From positions 15,856,749 through 15,920,748 of the forward strand of contig NC_061800.1 in NCBI RefSeq assembly GCF_021462225.1: a stretch of 64,000 nt of DNA. The letters run 5' to 3'. A program made the translations under genes and the position numbers. This DNA comes from Girardinichthys multiradiatus (Eukaryota > Chordata > Actinopteri > Cyprinodontiformes > Goodeidae). The notes beneath the pieces are model-generated. The model saw only the letters and a list, made by a program, of their open reading frames with translations. It was not told the origin of the DNA and made no database searches. Below, piece by piece: positions 12,290-25,587 of the stretch. Positions within the stretch are counted from its first letter, which is position 1, and each line of letters starts with the position of its first letter.

Positions 12290-12425
12290 TAAGCTAAGGT
12301 AAGTTTATTTATATAGCGCTTTTCAGCAACGAGAGACTCAAAGTGCTGTACATACAATTACAATACAATCACAAAGCAAATAAACACAGATACCGACACA
12401 GAAAAACAAATCAAATGATAAAATC
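12290..12425 (-). repeat. LINE/SINE 3'-tail remnant
   Basis: The segment AAGTTTATTTATATAGCGC, followed by CTCAAAGTGCTGTACA, is the reverse complement of a common fish retroelement 3' end. No coding part remains attached. Confidence 0.55.
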
Positions 12426-13576
12426 AAACAACAGAGGTAATTTAAAAAAGTAAAATAAAATAAAGGGAATAGAAGAAAGTTGTTTAAAGAAAGTTGTTTC
12501 TCTCTGCTCTTCCAAATTTACAAAGTATTCGCTCTGAGACATTTTTGAAATCAAGAAAATGTTCTTAGTTGCAGAATAGGGAAATGTTACCACCCAGTTC
12601 ACCCCTGTCAATCATTGTTTTGCTAGCTGCATTTGCATGGTGTTTTGAAGTTAGCAAAAGGGAGATGCACTATGTTAGTAAATGTGGTGTATTTTTAAAA
12701 CCACATTTAATGCATTGTTAGAGCACCATCATGCTCACCATCCTTCATTTGCTCTTTGTAAACTCTGCTTCATTTTTATCCTTCAAATAAAAAAAGGCTT
12801 CAAATGACTTTTTAAACTCTACAAATACAATAAATACTTTCTGCAGTTCCTAAATAAGGCCAAACCCGTTTCTTTATAACTTGAAACAAATAAAGTAAAG
12901 TAGCCGTACTTGAATTTATTGGTCCTTCAAGGATATTGAACAGTTTATGAGGCGTTATAAAGTTGCATTGATTTAAGATAAGACATAGAACCCAGATTCC
13001 TTCTCAGTCAATTAAAACTGGATTATGATTGAAATCTGTAAACTTGTCATTTTTGTTAGAAATAAACAATGACAAATGTACAAAAATCTGTGGAAAAACA
13101 AAAAGGAGACAGATGCTCATATAATCCTACATATTTTGACATGGATTACAGGGGATTTAGCTGTAATGTTTTACAAGTCAAAGTAAGAGAAAACCAAATA
13201 TGTGGTGCTCAGTAACTAAACCTCTCCTCTCTACGTCTCACACAGTCACATGGGACAAAGGTCACAATGCTCTCTTGGGAACAAAGGTCTCCAAAGGTGT
13301 GTTTGTAAGTGTGTTTGAGCAGCGAGGGTGTGTGTGCTCACCATATCAGCCTGGATGAAACTCTCTGGTCACTCTGACAGATAAAAGTAAACATTGGAGA
13401 GTTTGTGTTTAAAATCCAAATGGAATGATTCGTTTTGTGCAAATACATACGCACAAATGTACATACATACATACATGTAATTATGTGTACTGATTTTCTC
13501 AGGGCTTGTTTGACTAAAACTTCAGAGGGAACACAAGGAGATGTGACCTGCATTAACATTTGGTCAGGTAAACAGA

Positions 13577-13578
<2 letters not shown>
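12426..13578. other. AT-rich intergenic stretch, nothing recognised
   Basis: It holds a short CATA-type repeat near 13445-13476 and nothing else that I could identify. Confidence 0.45.

Positions 13579-13639
<61 letters not shown>
13579..13639. repeat. (AC)n microsatellite
   Basis: A near-uninterrupted dinucleotide run of about 30 units. Open frames of repeated Thr-His or Val-Cys across it are artefacts. Confidence 0.98.
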
Positions 13640-13640
<1 letters not shown>

Positions 13641-13759
13641 CCAAATACTTGGTATACCTATGAGAAACCCTTCTTTAAATACCCAGCATATTCCTTCACA
13701 TTTAATTCAAAACATTTAAGCTATACAACAACACGCATCAACACCACATTTGAGCAGGT

Positions 13760-15400
13760 GGAGGTAGGCTTGGGGTTTTTTCCATCCCTCGTTTGCTGTT
13801 TGCTGTCTGGGGTCGGAGACGGCAAACAGCAAACGACCAGAAGGCCCGTTTATCAGCGTTTATCTTTGGCCCCCTCAGGATCGTTTGGATTGCCTTGGAT
13901 CTCGGCCCCTGACTTCGGAGCCCGGTCCCTCGTTGGGGGAGGCATCGGGCTCCGACAAGGGGGTCTTGGCTGGGCGGTGTGCAGTGTTGATTGAGACGTG
14001 GCTTTGCTTTGATGGAGGGGCTGGCCAGCTTGCTTGGTGTAGTGGGGTGTGCCTTACGGGAGGGTGGGTGGCCGGCATCCTGGGGTTCCTCCGGGGTTTG
14101 GGTGTGGGGTTAGCGGGGTGCCTGGTCCTTGGCGTGCTGTGGTGGCCTTCCTCCAATGTTTCCTTCTGTGGCTCTTGCCCCTGGCCGGGCGCAGGACTAC
14201 GGTTGGTGGTCAGGTGGGTGGGGCAGCAGAGCATGTCTTGTGCCAGCACTGGGGAGGCTGATGAGATGTGCTTGGCCTGGAGCGGTTGGCCTGACCGGCC
14301 CGGTTACCCGGCCTCGAGTGCTTGCCGTTGGCCAGGGACCTCTTGTCAGGTGAGTTTGTCCCGTCTTGGTGTGGGGTCGGGGGCTCCATTGTGAGCTCGG
14401 TGCTCGACGGTGTCTGCCCTGTTGCACCTGTGGGCAGGGGCTGGGACAGCATTGCGTGGGGCCCTTGCCCTGCTGTCGCGGCGCGCTGTGTGGTGGGACG
14501 CGGCAGGGGTGCTTGGCTGTGTGTGGCGCTTGCGCTGTGTGGGTGTTGCTTCATTGGCCTTTCGGGGATGAAGCTCTCCTGTGGGAGTGTGCCCATGTGC
14601 TGTGGAGGGGTGATTCATGGCATTTTGGGTTCGGGGACTAGCCCAGACCAGGTTCAGGTGCTGGGGCGGTCTGCCTGTCTCCACCCCCCTCGGAGGGACC
14701 TGGGAGTATAGCGTATGTATGGGGAGTGTGAGTGAGTGTATGACGTCCATTGTTGTTTGTCTTTACATTGGGTGTGTGGGTGTGAGTGTTTTTATGTGTA
14801 CGCATGAGGGTGGGAATGTGTGATTGTGATTGTGTGTGTCTGTTTTTTATGTCAGGTTGGGTCTTGGGCTGATCCCTCTTCTGGATCAATTTAGGCCCCC
14901 ATCGAATGTGGGGCCTATTCCCTCCCCGCCACACTACCTGCCGGTGGTTGGTATCTCTGCCCGCCGGTGTACTTGTGGTTCTCGGTATCCGGCGCTGGGT
15001 GCTTTGGTGTGTGCTGGCTCACTCCTGGTGGCTGCTTGCCAGGGCCTGGACCCCTGGGCTCGGTCAGGCCCCTGCTTGGGGAGTGATATGTCCCGGGGTC
15101 TCGGGTATCTGGGTCCATGGCTGGATCTGCTCGGGCGTAGACGGCTGCTGGCGGGGCCTGTGGGCTGGTCGCTGCAGCTACCTGGGGCATTTGCACTGTG
15201 GCTGCTGGGTGGTTCCCCTGGGATTCTCCCCTGCTCCTCTCTGGGAGGGTTACGGTAGTCCCGGCGGTGGTTATCCTGGGGTTCCTGTGCTCTGAGGGGC
15301 TTTTGAATGTCTATGGCTTGGATCTCCTCCGTATCTGTCCCGGGTCCAGGGGTGCAGGTCTGTGGCTCCTCACACTCACTATTGCATATTTTTATGGAGA
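13760..15400. repeat. GC-rich, G/T-biased island of unknown nature
   Basis: For about 1.6 kb the base composition switches sharply from AT-rich to GC-rich, with G and T strongly favoured on the plus strand (GGGGTTTGGGTGTGGGG, GTGTGGGTGTGAGTG). Several frames stay open on both strands, which is expected from the scarcity of stop codons. The translations are low-complexity and match no domain I know. The island starts beside a perfect hairpin (13789-13836) and fades out before CACATGCGCGCTCACACG at about 15410. The abrupt edges suggest an inserted repeat element rather than a CpG-island promoter. I do not recognise the family. Confidence 0.5.
13789..13836. repeat. Perfect inverted repeat (hairpin) at the edge of the GC-rich island
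   Basis: The arms TCGTTTGCTGTTTGC (13789-13803) and GCAAACAGCAAACGA (13822-13836) are exact reverse complements. Inner GTCT/AGAC pairs extend the stem after one mismatch, leaving a small G-rich loop. Confidence 0.9.
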
Positions 15401-15829
15401 AACCTTGTATGCACATGCGCGCTCACACGCAGACCCACAGGTGTTTAGATTCAGGTGTTAAGAGATACACAAATGTTCTATATTGAGCCGCATTTACCAC
15501 TAAATACATCTTGCATTCATAACTAGAGTGCACCTTTTGGTAAAAAGGCTGGTAATACAAAAAGTTCTGCAGGTGTAGAAGCAAGCGGTGTTATCTTGTA
15601 TTCTCTTCATCCTTCTTTCTTTCCTCCATTCTATTCTCCTTCTCTCTCCTTTTCATTTTTGCCGCCCTTTCTCTCTTTTGTACTTCTTTTTTGTCCTTTC
15701 CATTTCTGTCTCCGCATCTGTAACAATTGGAATAATCCCAATGCAGTTTCAAATAAAGTTTCTTTTTATGAATATTAAGCAGAGCTTTAAAGTGTTAGCT
15801 GTAATGCTCCACTTGTGAATGTAAATCTG
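15401..15829. other. Intergenic stretch with a pyrimidine-rich tract
   Basis: About 15595-15720 is strongly C/T-rich on the plus strand (TTCTTTCTTTCCTCC-like). No gene was recognised. Confidence 0.5.
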
Positions 15830-16790
15830 TTGGGCTTTTTCCTGGCACTCAGACAACAATTCTTAGTGCTTCTCTGCCAGAGAGGACATGGTAAAAAACA
15901 AAGAGAACTCCTTAATCTATCATCTGAAAATGGAAAGAGTATGGTAAAAGTACAAACCTTCCAGGACATGAACCGACAGGCAAATAGAACACTAATCCTA
16001 GAAGCAGCCAAGAGGCCCACAGTAATTCTGGACGACCTGCAGAGATGGACTGCTCAGGTGGGGGAATCTATCGATGGGACAACTACTAGAACCATAAGAA
16101 ATCACACTTAATGTTGGCCAGAAGCAAAGCAATGGAGGGGACACAGTAAACATGTTGATGAAGGTGCTTTGGCCAGATGGGACCAAAACTGAATGTTTTG
16201 GCCAACATGCAAAAAGTGTGACACATGGTGGTGGCCACATCATGATGTGGGGGTGCTGTTCTTTAGCAGGGACAGGAAAGTTTGTCAGAGTTCATGTGAA
16301 GAAGGATGGAGTTTAACACAAGATAATCCTGGAAGAAAACCTGTTGGAAGCTGAAAAAGACATGGGAGTGGAGCAGAGATTTACCTTCCAGTAGGACAAC
16401 AACCCTAAACACACAGCCAGAGCTACAATGCTATGGTTTAAATTAAAACATATTCATTTGTGAGTGGCTCAGTCCAAATCCAGATCTAAATCCTACAGAA
16501 AATCTGCGGGAAGACTTTAAATGGATGGGTAAATATGCTCTCTGTTATGTTTACTATTTTGCAAAGAAAGATGGGCCAAAAATATCAGAATTACAAATGT
16601 AAAGCTGGTAGCGACTGTCCACCAATAGGCTTGCTGCTTCACCGCAAAGGTGGTTCAACAAAGTCTCAGACTTTGTCTTGGACAAAGCTTTAAATACTCA
16701 GGGTGGCTGAATACAAATAAATGACACACTTTTCAGATTGTAATACTGTGTCCTAGCTTGGTTTCATCTTTAATCTGAACAAGTCTTTAG
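15830..16790 (+). mobile_element. Tc1/mariner transposon relic
   Basis: The plus strand keeps the order of a Tc1 transposase in broken frames: an N-terminal helix-turn-helix-like part (15880-16110), then a CATGGTGGTGGCCACATC region, an AGGACAACAACCCTAAACAC block (QDNNPKHT-like), and SPNPDLNPTENLRED. It ends in a TIR-like AATGACACACTTTTCAGATT. Many stops make it inactive. Confidence 0.75.
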
Positions 16791-17844
16791 GCGTTTGTTT
16801 TTGCCAGTGATCTTAATGTCAGAGCTGAGCTCCGATGTGCCGGTTGTGTTTTCCCCTCCCACATGCAGAGAGCTGGAGCTTGTTTGAAGGAAGCACACAA
16901 AACAAACTTCAGGTCTTATTTGTTGATAGCCTAAGACACCCTTCATAAGCAGATTTGCTTTCTTTTTTCAGTTTTTCAAAGTAAATGTAGTTTAAAAAGA
17001 GTGGATCTAAACTTTAGTAGTAATAAAATTTTAACACCAGACTGCTCAGCTGCAACTGCACCATGTGCAATGTGGCCAGTCAAGCCTCTGAATAACCAGG
17101 TCACTGCGAACTCTGGGGCCCTGGCAGCTTTTGTGTAGAACCTTACTAAATATTGTGGGGGGCGGGGTGCACATGTTGGCCCGGTTCTTACCTTCTCTGT
17201 AACCGCTCTCCACATACTACCCCTTCACACCTCCTCTCCCCTGCTTTAATTTTTCTCCATTCGTTTCCCTTTTCCTCCTTAAATTGTCTTTTGTTTTCAT
17301 TTATGGTGGCATTTCTGGTCCATCGTCATCCGGGCCCCTACAAATGAGTCTTGACTAGCTCGCAGGCCACTGGAGAAGCACAAAGGACTTCGTTCTGCTC
17401 ACTACAGTTGATCCATTGTGGCCATCCAACAATGCACTAATTGGCAATGACAATTAAGCGCGGTCAACACTCAGCTTCAATTTGGGCTGCTGCTCGACAT
17501 AGATAAAAGGCGAACAGATCAGACTCTGAGCCCCACACTTTCTCAGAAAATGTCCAGACTCTCTTAGGAAGGTTTACACACATCTCTTATACACACACAC
17601 ATATATCTATATATTTATGTGTGTGTGTGTATATATATATATTCCTCTTAGTTAAGCTGCATGAGTTCATGAGATGACAAGCATGCACTGATGTGTACAA
17701 ACAGTGAGGTCATGTCCTAATTTTCCATGACCTTGGAGTCTGAATTTATAACACATCCCTTCTTTTATTTTATAGGTGTTGGACTTTTCCCTGAAGTCTT
17801 TTCATTCAAGGAAATAACATTTCAACATGAGTAAATGATAAAAA
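16791..17844. other. Intergenic stretch; AC/AT/GT microsatellite at 17590-17643
   Basis: Apart from the compound dinucleotide tract (ACACACAC, ATATAT, GTGTGTGTGT, ATATATAT) no feature was recognised. Confidence 0.55.
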
Positions 17845-18965
17845 AAAAGAAGCGTAACATTATGACCACCTGTCTAGTAGTATGTTTGTCCCTCATTTGC
17901 TGCCAAATCAGTCTTCACTCATTAAGACATGAACTTTTCTAGACCCCTGGAGTTGTGAAGTGGCATCTAGCATCAAGACATTAGCAGCAGATCCTTTAAG
18001 TCCTGGATGTAACGATGTAGGGTCTCAATGGATTGGATTTGTTGGTCCTATACATTCCTCAGATGTTTGATTGGATTAAGTTCTGAGACTGATAGGGAAA
18101 GTCAACACCTTAAATTTGTTGATCAGCTCCTTACACCATTCCTGAACCATTGTTGCTATGGTGGTAGAATACCTTATTATGCTGAAAAAGGATACAGTTA
18201 ACAGGCAATAGTGTTCATATGAAAGGGTGTTCGTGATCTGCAGCAATGCTTCGGTAGTTGTCAAAGTAACATGATGGCAGGACTTGGTGCTTTCCAGCAG
18301 AAAATTGCCCAAAGCACCACACTGCTTCCACATTCTTTCCCTTCTTCCTATGGTGCATCCTGGTGCTGTGTTCCTCAGGTAAAAGAGACAGACATGCGAC
18401 CATCCACGTAATGTTAAAGAAAAGCTTATTCATCAGACGAGAACACCTTCTGTTACTCAGTGGTTCAGTCCTGGTGCTCATATGCCCATTTTTGTTCCTT
18501 TTGGAAGTTGACAGCGTCACCAAGGACACCCTTACTGTTCTGAAGCTCCAAATGCAACCAACCTCTTCAGCAGTTTGAGCTACAGTTTCTCATCTATTGG
18601 ATCGGACCATGCAGGTCAGTCCCCACTTGCATCAAAGAGCTTTTGCCATCCATGAACCTGTCACTGGTTCACAAATGTTCTTTCCTTGGACCACCTTTGG
18701 TAGATAATACTGACCACTGAAGACTGGGAATGCTTCTAAACAGCTTCAATTTTGGGGATGCTGTGATCTAATCATTCAGCCATCACAATTTGGCTCTTGT
18801 CAAGCTGGCCTCAATCCTTACAATTGCATATTTTTTCTACTTCTAAAATCATTTTAAGGAAAAAATGTTCACTTGCTGCCTAATATTCCCCTACTAATAG
18901 GTGCAGCAATAAAAAGATAGGCAATCAGTGTAATTCTCCTTGTAGCAGCCATAATGTGATGCCTA
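17845..18965 (-). mobile_element. Tc1/mariner transposon relic, near full length
   Basis: The layout is that of a fish Tc1 element read on the minus strand, bounded by CATTATGACCACCTGTCTAG on the left and by an AATTCTCCTTGTAGCAGCCATAATG-like right end. In between, the order of blocks follows a transposase: a C-terminal end near 17950, a GAACCATTG/GGTGGTAGAATA middle part, and an N-terminal part near 18600-18830. Numerous stops and indels show it is old and inactive. Confidence 0.75.
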
Positions 18966-20436
18966 TTTGGTGTATGCAAGTTCTAAGTTTAGTGTTGACA
19001 AACTAAGAGTCAGGTCCCTACAAAGAGTAAGAGTCTTAGTTTTGCTTCACTAGTAAATGAAGCCAAATAAAACATTGTCACTGAAACTTTTTCAGGCAGC
19101 ATTTGACAGTTTTTCCTAAACTGATGTATTATTCTGGGTAACTATTTCTATGTATATGAGAGATGGCCTCTGTGGCATCCTTCTCCATCTGTTACTTTAC
19201 ACAAATCCCCACCTATTGGCTCCTATTCTAAGTCACAAGGGTAGTTGTTAAAATGGTTCTATATGAAATAGAGTCCTCCTTGCTATCAGTTCTTTTTCTG
19301 TTTTGTCTGTGTAAGACACCCTGCCATGTATTTATTTTATGATTTTTTTTCCTCCCTTGCCTTCCTGCTCTGTGTGAAGTGAAAAGATGAACTTGGGTCC
19401 TCGTCCAGCCTGGCATGTAACGGTTACAGTTGTTTTAAACTTTTTTAGGATTGCCCTGTGCCCTGAATATATATATGAGTAGCTATTATCTTGGAGGTGT
19501 TATTCTGACTCACATCTGCCTTGCTTGAATGACATGTTCTCTTGTCTTATCCACTACAGAACAACTGCTGGGGGGAAACTCGCCACTGTCATATTATATT
19601 TACTCCAGATAAACTAAAATATTCTGGGTTAACAATTAAAAATTCCCACACACTGATCAGATGAAAAAAGCAAAGTGTTCATTAAACAAGGCTCAGTTGC
19701 TTTTAATCTTTTGCAGGGTGTTTCAGAGGTGCAGCTGAGTTTATTACAATTATTTCTTAACCCTGAATTGTTTTCCCACTGAACAAATGAACACAAAATA
19801 AAGGCAATTTTTTTTCATTGTAAGATGATGGAAAAGCTATAAAAGAGGAATTTATTTTAAGGATTTTTACACATCTATATTAAGGGTGCCTAAGATTGTG
19901 GACAGCAGGACAATGGACATGGGCATTTCTTTTCATCTGAAGATTTGGGCAATGATGCTAAATATTGGCAGACATCAAAACAGCCATTATGAATATACAT
20001 ATTATTTAGATTTGAAGCTGAATAGTCAATAAGCACTGATCGTTCAGGCCTAATGTATAAGTATTGACTGAACTGATATAAAGACGTTAATTAGGAGCCA
20101 GCACCTAGTGGCCACAAGTGGCATTACGTGTTTCAGGACCACAACCCGAAAGCGAGCCGCTGACTCGACTGTCCAAACAAAACACAAAAGGCTGAATTAA
20201 TATGCATTATGTACTTATTCTTTGTGGTTTAATGTAAACATTATTTGTATGATACATCATAATGCTGTTGATGTCAACGTAACTGGTAAAACATGATCAT
20301 TTTAGCTGCACCAAGCTTCTTTTGTATTCAAGACTACCTGAGAGAGGCTTCCCCGTCTGCTTTAGGTTTTCAGGAAACAGATTTCATAAGGGGAGAAGCA
20401 AACTGGACAAGATGAGAATAAACTGCCTTGTATACA
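18966..20436. other. AT-rich intergenic stretch, nothing recognised
   Basis: No gene, RNA or clear repeat boundary was identified. Confidence 0.45.
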
Positions 20437-20975
20437 GGTACATCTCAGAAAATTGAAATATCTTGAAAAGGGTCAATATTTTTCTTGCTCACTTTAGAAA
20501 TTTAAAGTCATGTATTATATAGATTCATTACGAATTGAGTGAAATATTTTCAGCTTTTATTTCTTGCAATTTTGATGATTATAGCCTACAGAAAATGAAA
20601 ATTCAGTGTTGTACAAGAACTGGAACTCTTGGTGTCAGACCATAATAGGTTAATTAAGTCAAACACCTGCAAAGGTTTCCTGAGCCTCTAAATTGTCTCT
20701 TAGTCTGGGTCAGTATCCCACATCATCATGGGGAAGACTGCTGACAGATCATTGACCCTTTCCACAAGGAGGGTAAGCCATAAATGGTAATTGCTAAAGA
20801 AACTGATTGTTTACAGAGTGCTGTATCCAAGCATATTTATAGAAAGTTGAGTGGAAGGAACAAAGTCAGGTAGGTAAAGACGCACCAGCAACAGGGATAA
20901 CGGTTATCCTTGTTGCTGGTGCACCAGGCTGAACCACAGCCTTGAGAGGGTTGTCAAGTAAAAAGTCTGCCAATA
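20437..20975 (+). mobile_element. 5' portion of a Tc1/mariner element, interrupted by a small inverted duplication
   Basis: It starts with a TIR-type end (CAGGTACATCTCAGAAAATT), runs through the usual spacer (AAATATTTTCAGCTTTTATTTC) and enters transposase N-terminal coding sequence (ATCATGGGGAAGACTGCTGA at about 20730). At 20882-20922 the coding sequence folds back on itself as a hairpin. It then resumes with CCTTGAGAGGGTTGTCAAG before similarity is lost. Confidence 0.7.
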
Positions 20976-23900
20976 CCTGAGTGGATGTAGGTTTTCAATT
21001 AGAAAAACAAAGTCTGAGAAAGAGAAGTAACAAATCCATTGTTTCGTTTGGTGGTTCTTTTCCTTCTGTGACATTTTAAGATGTACATCGTCATGCAGGT
21101 GTTCTCCAAGGATGTACGAAACTCTCCCAAGCAAGATGAAAATCAAAGATATTCTCTCTACACAGAACCTTGGGATCTAAACAATTATTAGTATATAAAA
21201 TGGGACATTCAGGAATATTTTTGGGGAAAATCCTTAAATATCTGTGGCGTACATGAATACAGTCAGAATATTTGCCTGGTTGTACTGTTAGCTCACTTAT
21301 TTTCATCTTCTCAGTCGTTTAAAACGAACCAACAAAGACGTGTACTGAAACCGCAGATGCTAAACTGACCAATCAGCATTTCAACATCAATTACTATTAA
21401 TAAGTTTGTTTTTATTGGCATCAGTGGGTCAATTCCAACAACCAGACATGAGGACGAGTAGACAACTCCATGGGCTTGCATAAGAGTTAGGCTGAAAGAA
21501 TCAAACAAAACCAAAACAGTGACAGCAAAATCATTTTAAAAGTGCACAGAGCTTCATCCCATTTCCTCTCCTTAAACAGTTTATAATGTATTTGTAAGTA
21601 ACAACGTGCCTGAAACATCAAGAGCCTCTGCAGCTGCAAACTGAAAACAAAACCAATGCTTATTATTAGCCATGATATGACCAGGATCTCAGGTTCATTT
21701 CAGAATTATAACTGAAATAAAACTCAATACAATTGAACAGAACATTAAACAAACACAACATGACATGTTCAAGAACCCTCAAAGTAAATAGTGCAACAAC
21801 AACAAAAGTTCAACAAATTTGTAAAAAAAATTATAAACAAAAACAAATAATTGAAAGAACTTGTAAAGTGATCTGATGCATCTTTAGTTGCGGAGAGGCA
21901 AAGTGTGGAGCCCAGCAGGTATTTCAGGATTATCTGCAAGTACTGGAACTCATGTTCTCCAATACTGGGAAATATACAGTAGTTTTCTATAAAGTGCTAC
22001 AAAAAACTCTGTCCATGTGAGGTTCCACTAAAATTTATAACCTGGAAAAAATGTATCCTGGTCATTTAAAAAAAGCCTGTCTATCTTGGTTGTAACTGAA
22101 ATATGGAGTCAAATTATTCCCTCTAAATGTAAAATTTGAAAAAGGAATAATCACTTTAAATAAGTTTAAATAAAATAAGCGCTTTGAGGTCCTCGGATTA
22201 ACATTCAATTATTTCAAACACACACAAAATCTCCTTAAAACCTGCCAGGCTCCCCAGCACGAATAAATAAAACACTTTAAAAAAACAATGCAGTCAAAAA
22301 CATTTTCCTTTTTGCAGCATGAACATTCAGCAAGGATCAATGAAACACTTTTTTTTTCAACATCAACTAACGCTGCTTCAAATGGGAAAAACATAAAGCA
22401 AAACAATTGCATCAACCTTGAGGAAAAACAAATATTTGTGCCATTTTGCAGCGTTGCTTTGATATTTTGTACCTGGAAACACACCATATCGTACCAATGT
22501 CCCAAACCCATGTGGTAGCAGTTCATTGATCTTCGTAGGTAATTCTTGTCATGGATTGCAGTAATAAATCGTCAATAAATCCTTAAATCTGATGTTTACT
22601 TTAACTATGTTTAACTTTCATAAAACCTTGCGTTACCCACTATTCCTAGTTTTTTTGGCCCCCGATTCCCATTCAGGCCAACTGACTAATAAAATAAGAC
22701 TGATTATGACCCCTGATCAAACCAAAATAACTAAGCAAATTCCTGCTGGTAGATGTTTTTTTTTAAATTAGTCATGTAACCACATTTCCTTCCAGCGGAT
22801 TGCAGAAAATAACTTAACATTGGTTGTTGAAGCGTACACAAATAGAGACTTAGTCGGAACAAAGCAAGTTGGATAAGAAATAAGAAAAAACGTCAAAGGA
22901 ATGAAGTAACAAAATACACAGCAACCCAAAGAACCCACCATGTGGTTTTCACGTTGTGAGCTTCAAGCTGACAAATTTCAATAACAGGATCAATAGTAAA
23001 GTTTCAGTTTATGGGAAAAAAACAAAAACAGTGGAGCCAGCAGCTAACTTTCTATTTGTTCAATAAATTATCCGATTTCAGCTCCAAAGCAGCATCAGTC
23101 CATGAACCTCTCTCTCCAGGTTCTTGTGGATTTTTAGGACTTTTTCCAGCCTTCTGAATGGAGGTGTGTTGTATTTAGCATTTAAAATTACCTTTGTTTA
23201 TTTTATCATCAAGGATTTGATTAACAAAAAAAAAGTGACGAGAAAAGTAAATCTGGACAAAAACTATTCAAGATTTCACCAAAATCTGGGTGAAAACAAG
23301 ACAGCGTTGCTGTGTTTGTGTACACATAACAGCGAGGGGAGGTGGGGGGTATAGAAGGCCGTCTAGGTTGCATAGCGATACTAAAAGCTAAAGCTGCTAT
23401 CATATCTGATAGATTATACATGAGTAAAGCACAACAGGAAGCAGAATCACAGGGGAGGTGAAGGAAGCAATGAGAGGAGTATCCATTATTGTCCCTTTTA
23501 TCTTCCAGTTTGGTCATTTTTGGCCAGTCAGTAAATTTTAGATTAAAGTCTGATTGCACTTCTACATTTACATGAGGAAATTGAGTAAGAAACATGTTTC
23601 ATTACAAAGTTACATGATAAATCAGTTAGTTTCAAGAAAGGTTGGTTGAAACAAAAGGAATGATTTATGTTTTGCAATCATGGCTATCATTTTTATTATT
23701 TATTAATATTGTTTTTTACCATTAAACATCCAAATAAAGTGGCTTCAAATTATTGTCACCTGAAAATTGAAGTAAAGACTCGAATGTGCGTGATTATGAC
23801 CTTTAAGAGTAGTATATTGAAATTTATAAAAAACACAAAAGTTGAACATTATGGTAGACTTCCCCAACATCACTTTCTCATTTTGACTTCTATGCTCCAA

Positions 23901-25587
23901 AAATTCCTGTTTTAATAACCCTTAGATTTTAAAATTTAAATATCTAGACTTTTGCCTAGGAAATCTGTCAATTCACCTTTAATGGTTTGAGGATTCTTCA
24001 AATTTTGTTTTCCAGGCGATGTCCTGATATCTTTTGGCAGTAAGTGTGCTTTGGAACCTTTTTAGATTTACTTTGGAGAGGGCTATGGTGTGCATTGGTT
24101 GCTTTTTTATTGTCCTTTGATTTATCAACAAGTGTAGACATACACCAACAAATTGGCTGGGGAATGGAATTGGACAATATTCAGATCAGTTTGCCTGTTG
24201 ACAAGCTGAGTAGAAGCAGCTAAAAATCAGATTTTCCCTTTTTTCTAATGACTGGGCCCACCATAGTTAGCAGGTTGCACCTACTCTCAGGGGTGGAAGC
24301 TGATAATGTGGATAGAAGACTCACAATCAGCTATTTTCAGTGTCAATGAGTGTTTAAAAACAAAGTCAGAGAAAGCACAGAGATGCAGGAAGCTATTGAA
24401 AAGCAAACTGTACTTTCTACAACATTGATACACATCTGCTACGTATTCAGACTGTGACAGAGAGCAAGACTTTTAGCAGATAACAGGAAGGTTGAATATC
24501 TTATCACAATGTTTTTCTATCTGTTATAAAACATGAAATTAAAAATATCTTCAGCCTTTTGGCATTCCCAGAGTTAATGTAAGCATCTACATTTACTACG
24601 TTATACATACATACATTTTATTGTAAAGCTAGTTGAGCTAACCACGCTAATCAATGGCATATTGATTGAAGGAATATTTTGAATGGCAGGTCAAAGTTTC
24701 ACGACAACCAGAGGTTGGAAATCAGCCAAAACAGTCTGATCAGTGTACATCTGGATAGGGTAAAATGTTACGTCGAAACAAACTAATAATCAAAGTACCC
24801 TCTAACATCTGTGAAGATAAAATATAGACTGTGATCTTATTCTAAATAATTTCCGTAAAAACAAGTTTCGTAAAAATGTTCCAATTTTAAACGTCCATTC
24901 TTGTCAAAAGGGACATATTCTACATTTTTATCTGCATTTTTTAGAACACTGTGGACATCTGTGGACAATGCACATATGTTTTCTTATTTAGCATTGGGCT
25001 GAAGGCTACTTCACAAATTTTTGGCATCTTGACCAGCTTAAATTAGCTCCATTACAAAATGTACAGGACTTAGACTTGTTAAAGCTGGACTATATTTTCC
25101 TACATGATTGACGTGGTTCCTGAACCCGACCTAATTAAAGAACCACAGCACCAGTTTTAAACTTTGATCAGAGTCTAGAGGCCATAAAGACAAATTTTAC
25201 ATTTGTAAACGAGTTGACGTTTATCTGTGGGCTTCTGTTAGTAATAAAAAAAAAAAAAACATTTTAAATTAAAATAAATGTAAAATTTGAAAAAACACCC
25301 AGGTTGTGATGTGGCAAATCAAATCTAAATTTAATTTAACTAGAAATCAAGGTAAAAAACCTCGACTTTTCCACACCTGGAGAATGATCCAATCAGTTTC
25401 CATATTTCAGATTTCCGGGCGGCCTATGCCAACCTTCATTATTACTAAGAGTACCCGAGTATTGCTTCAAGACAAACACACAACATAACTCACCCAGTAT
25501 TTGATTTCAAATTGCTTATTCTCTGCGCTACAGTGTGCAAGAATGTTCGTGGAAGGCTTATAAGAGCAGATATATTTAAGATATGTT
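20976..25587. other. Intergenic stretch between the fzd5 side and plekhm3, nothing recognised
   Basis: About 4.6 kb of AT-rich sequence with homopolymer runs. No coding exon, RNA gene or assignable transposon was recognised. Open frames are short and without known motifs. Confidence 0.45.

Noticed and set aside
13579..13639. Regular repeat that might suggest a CRISPR-like array
   Set aside because: It is a simple AC dinucleotide microsatellite with no spacers, in vertebrate DNA.
13875..15416. Many long open frames on both strands in the GC-rich island (up to about 169 codons)
   Set aside because: They overlap in several frames, are low in complexity (Gly/Trp/Cys on one strand, Pro/His/Thr on the other) and show no domain. 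Low stop-codon frequency in GC-rich DNA explains them.
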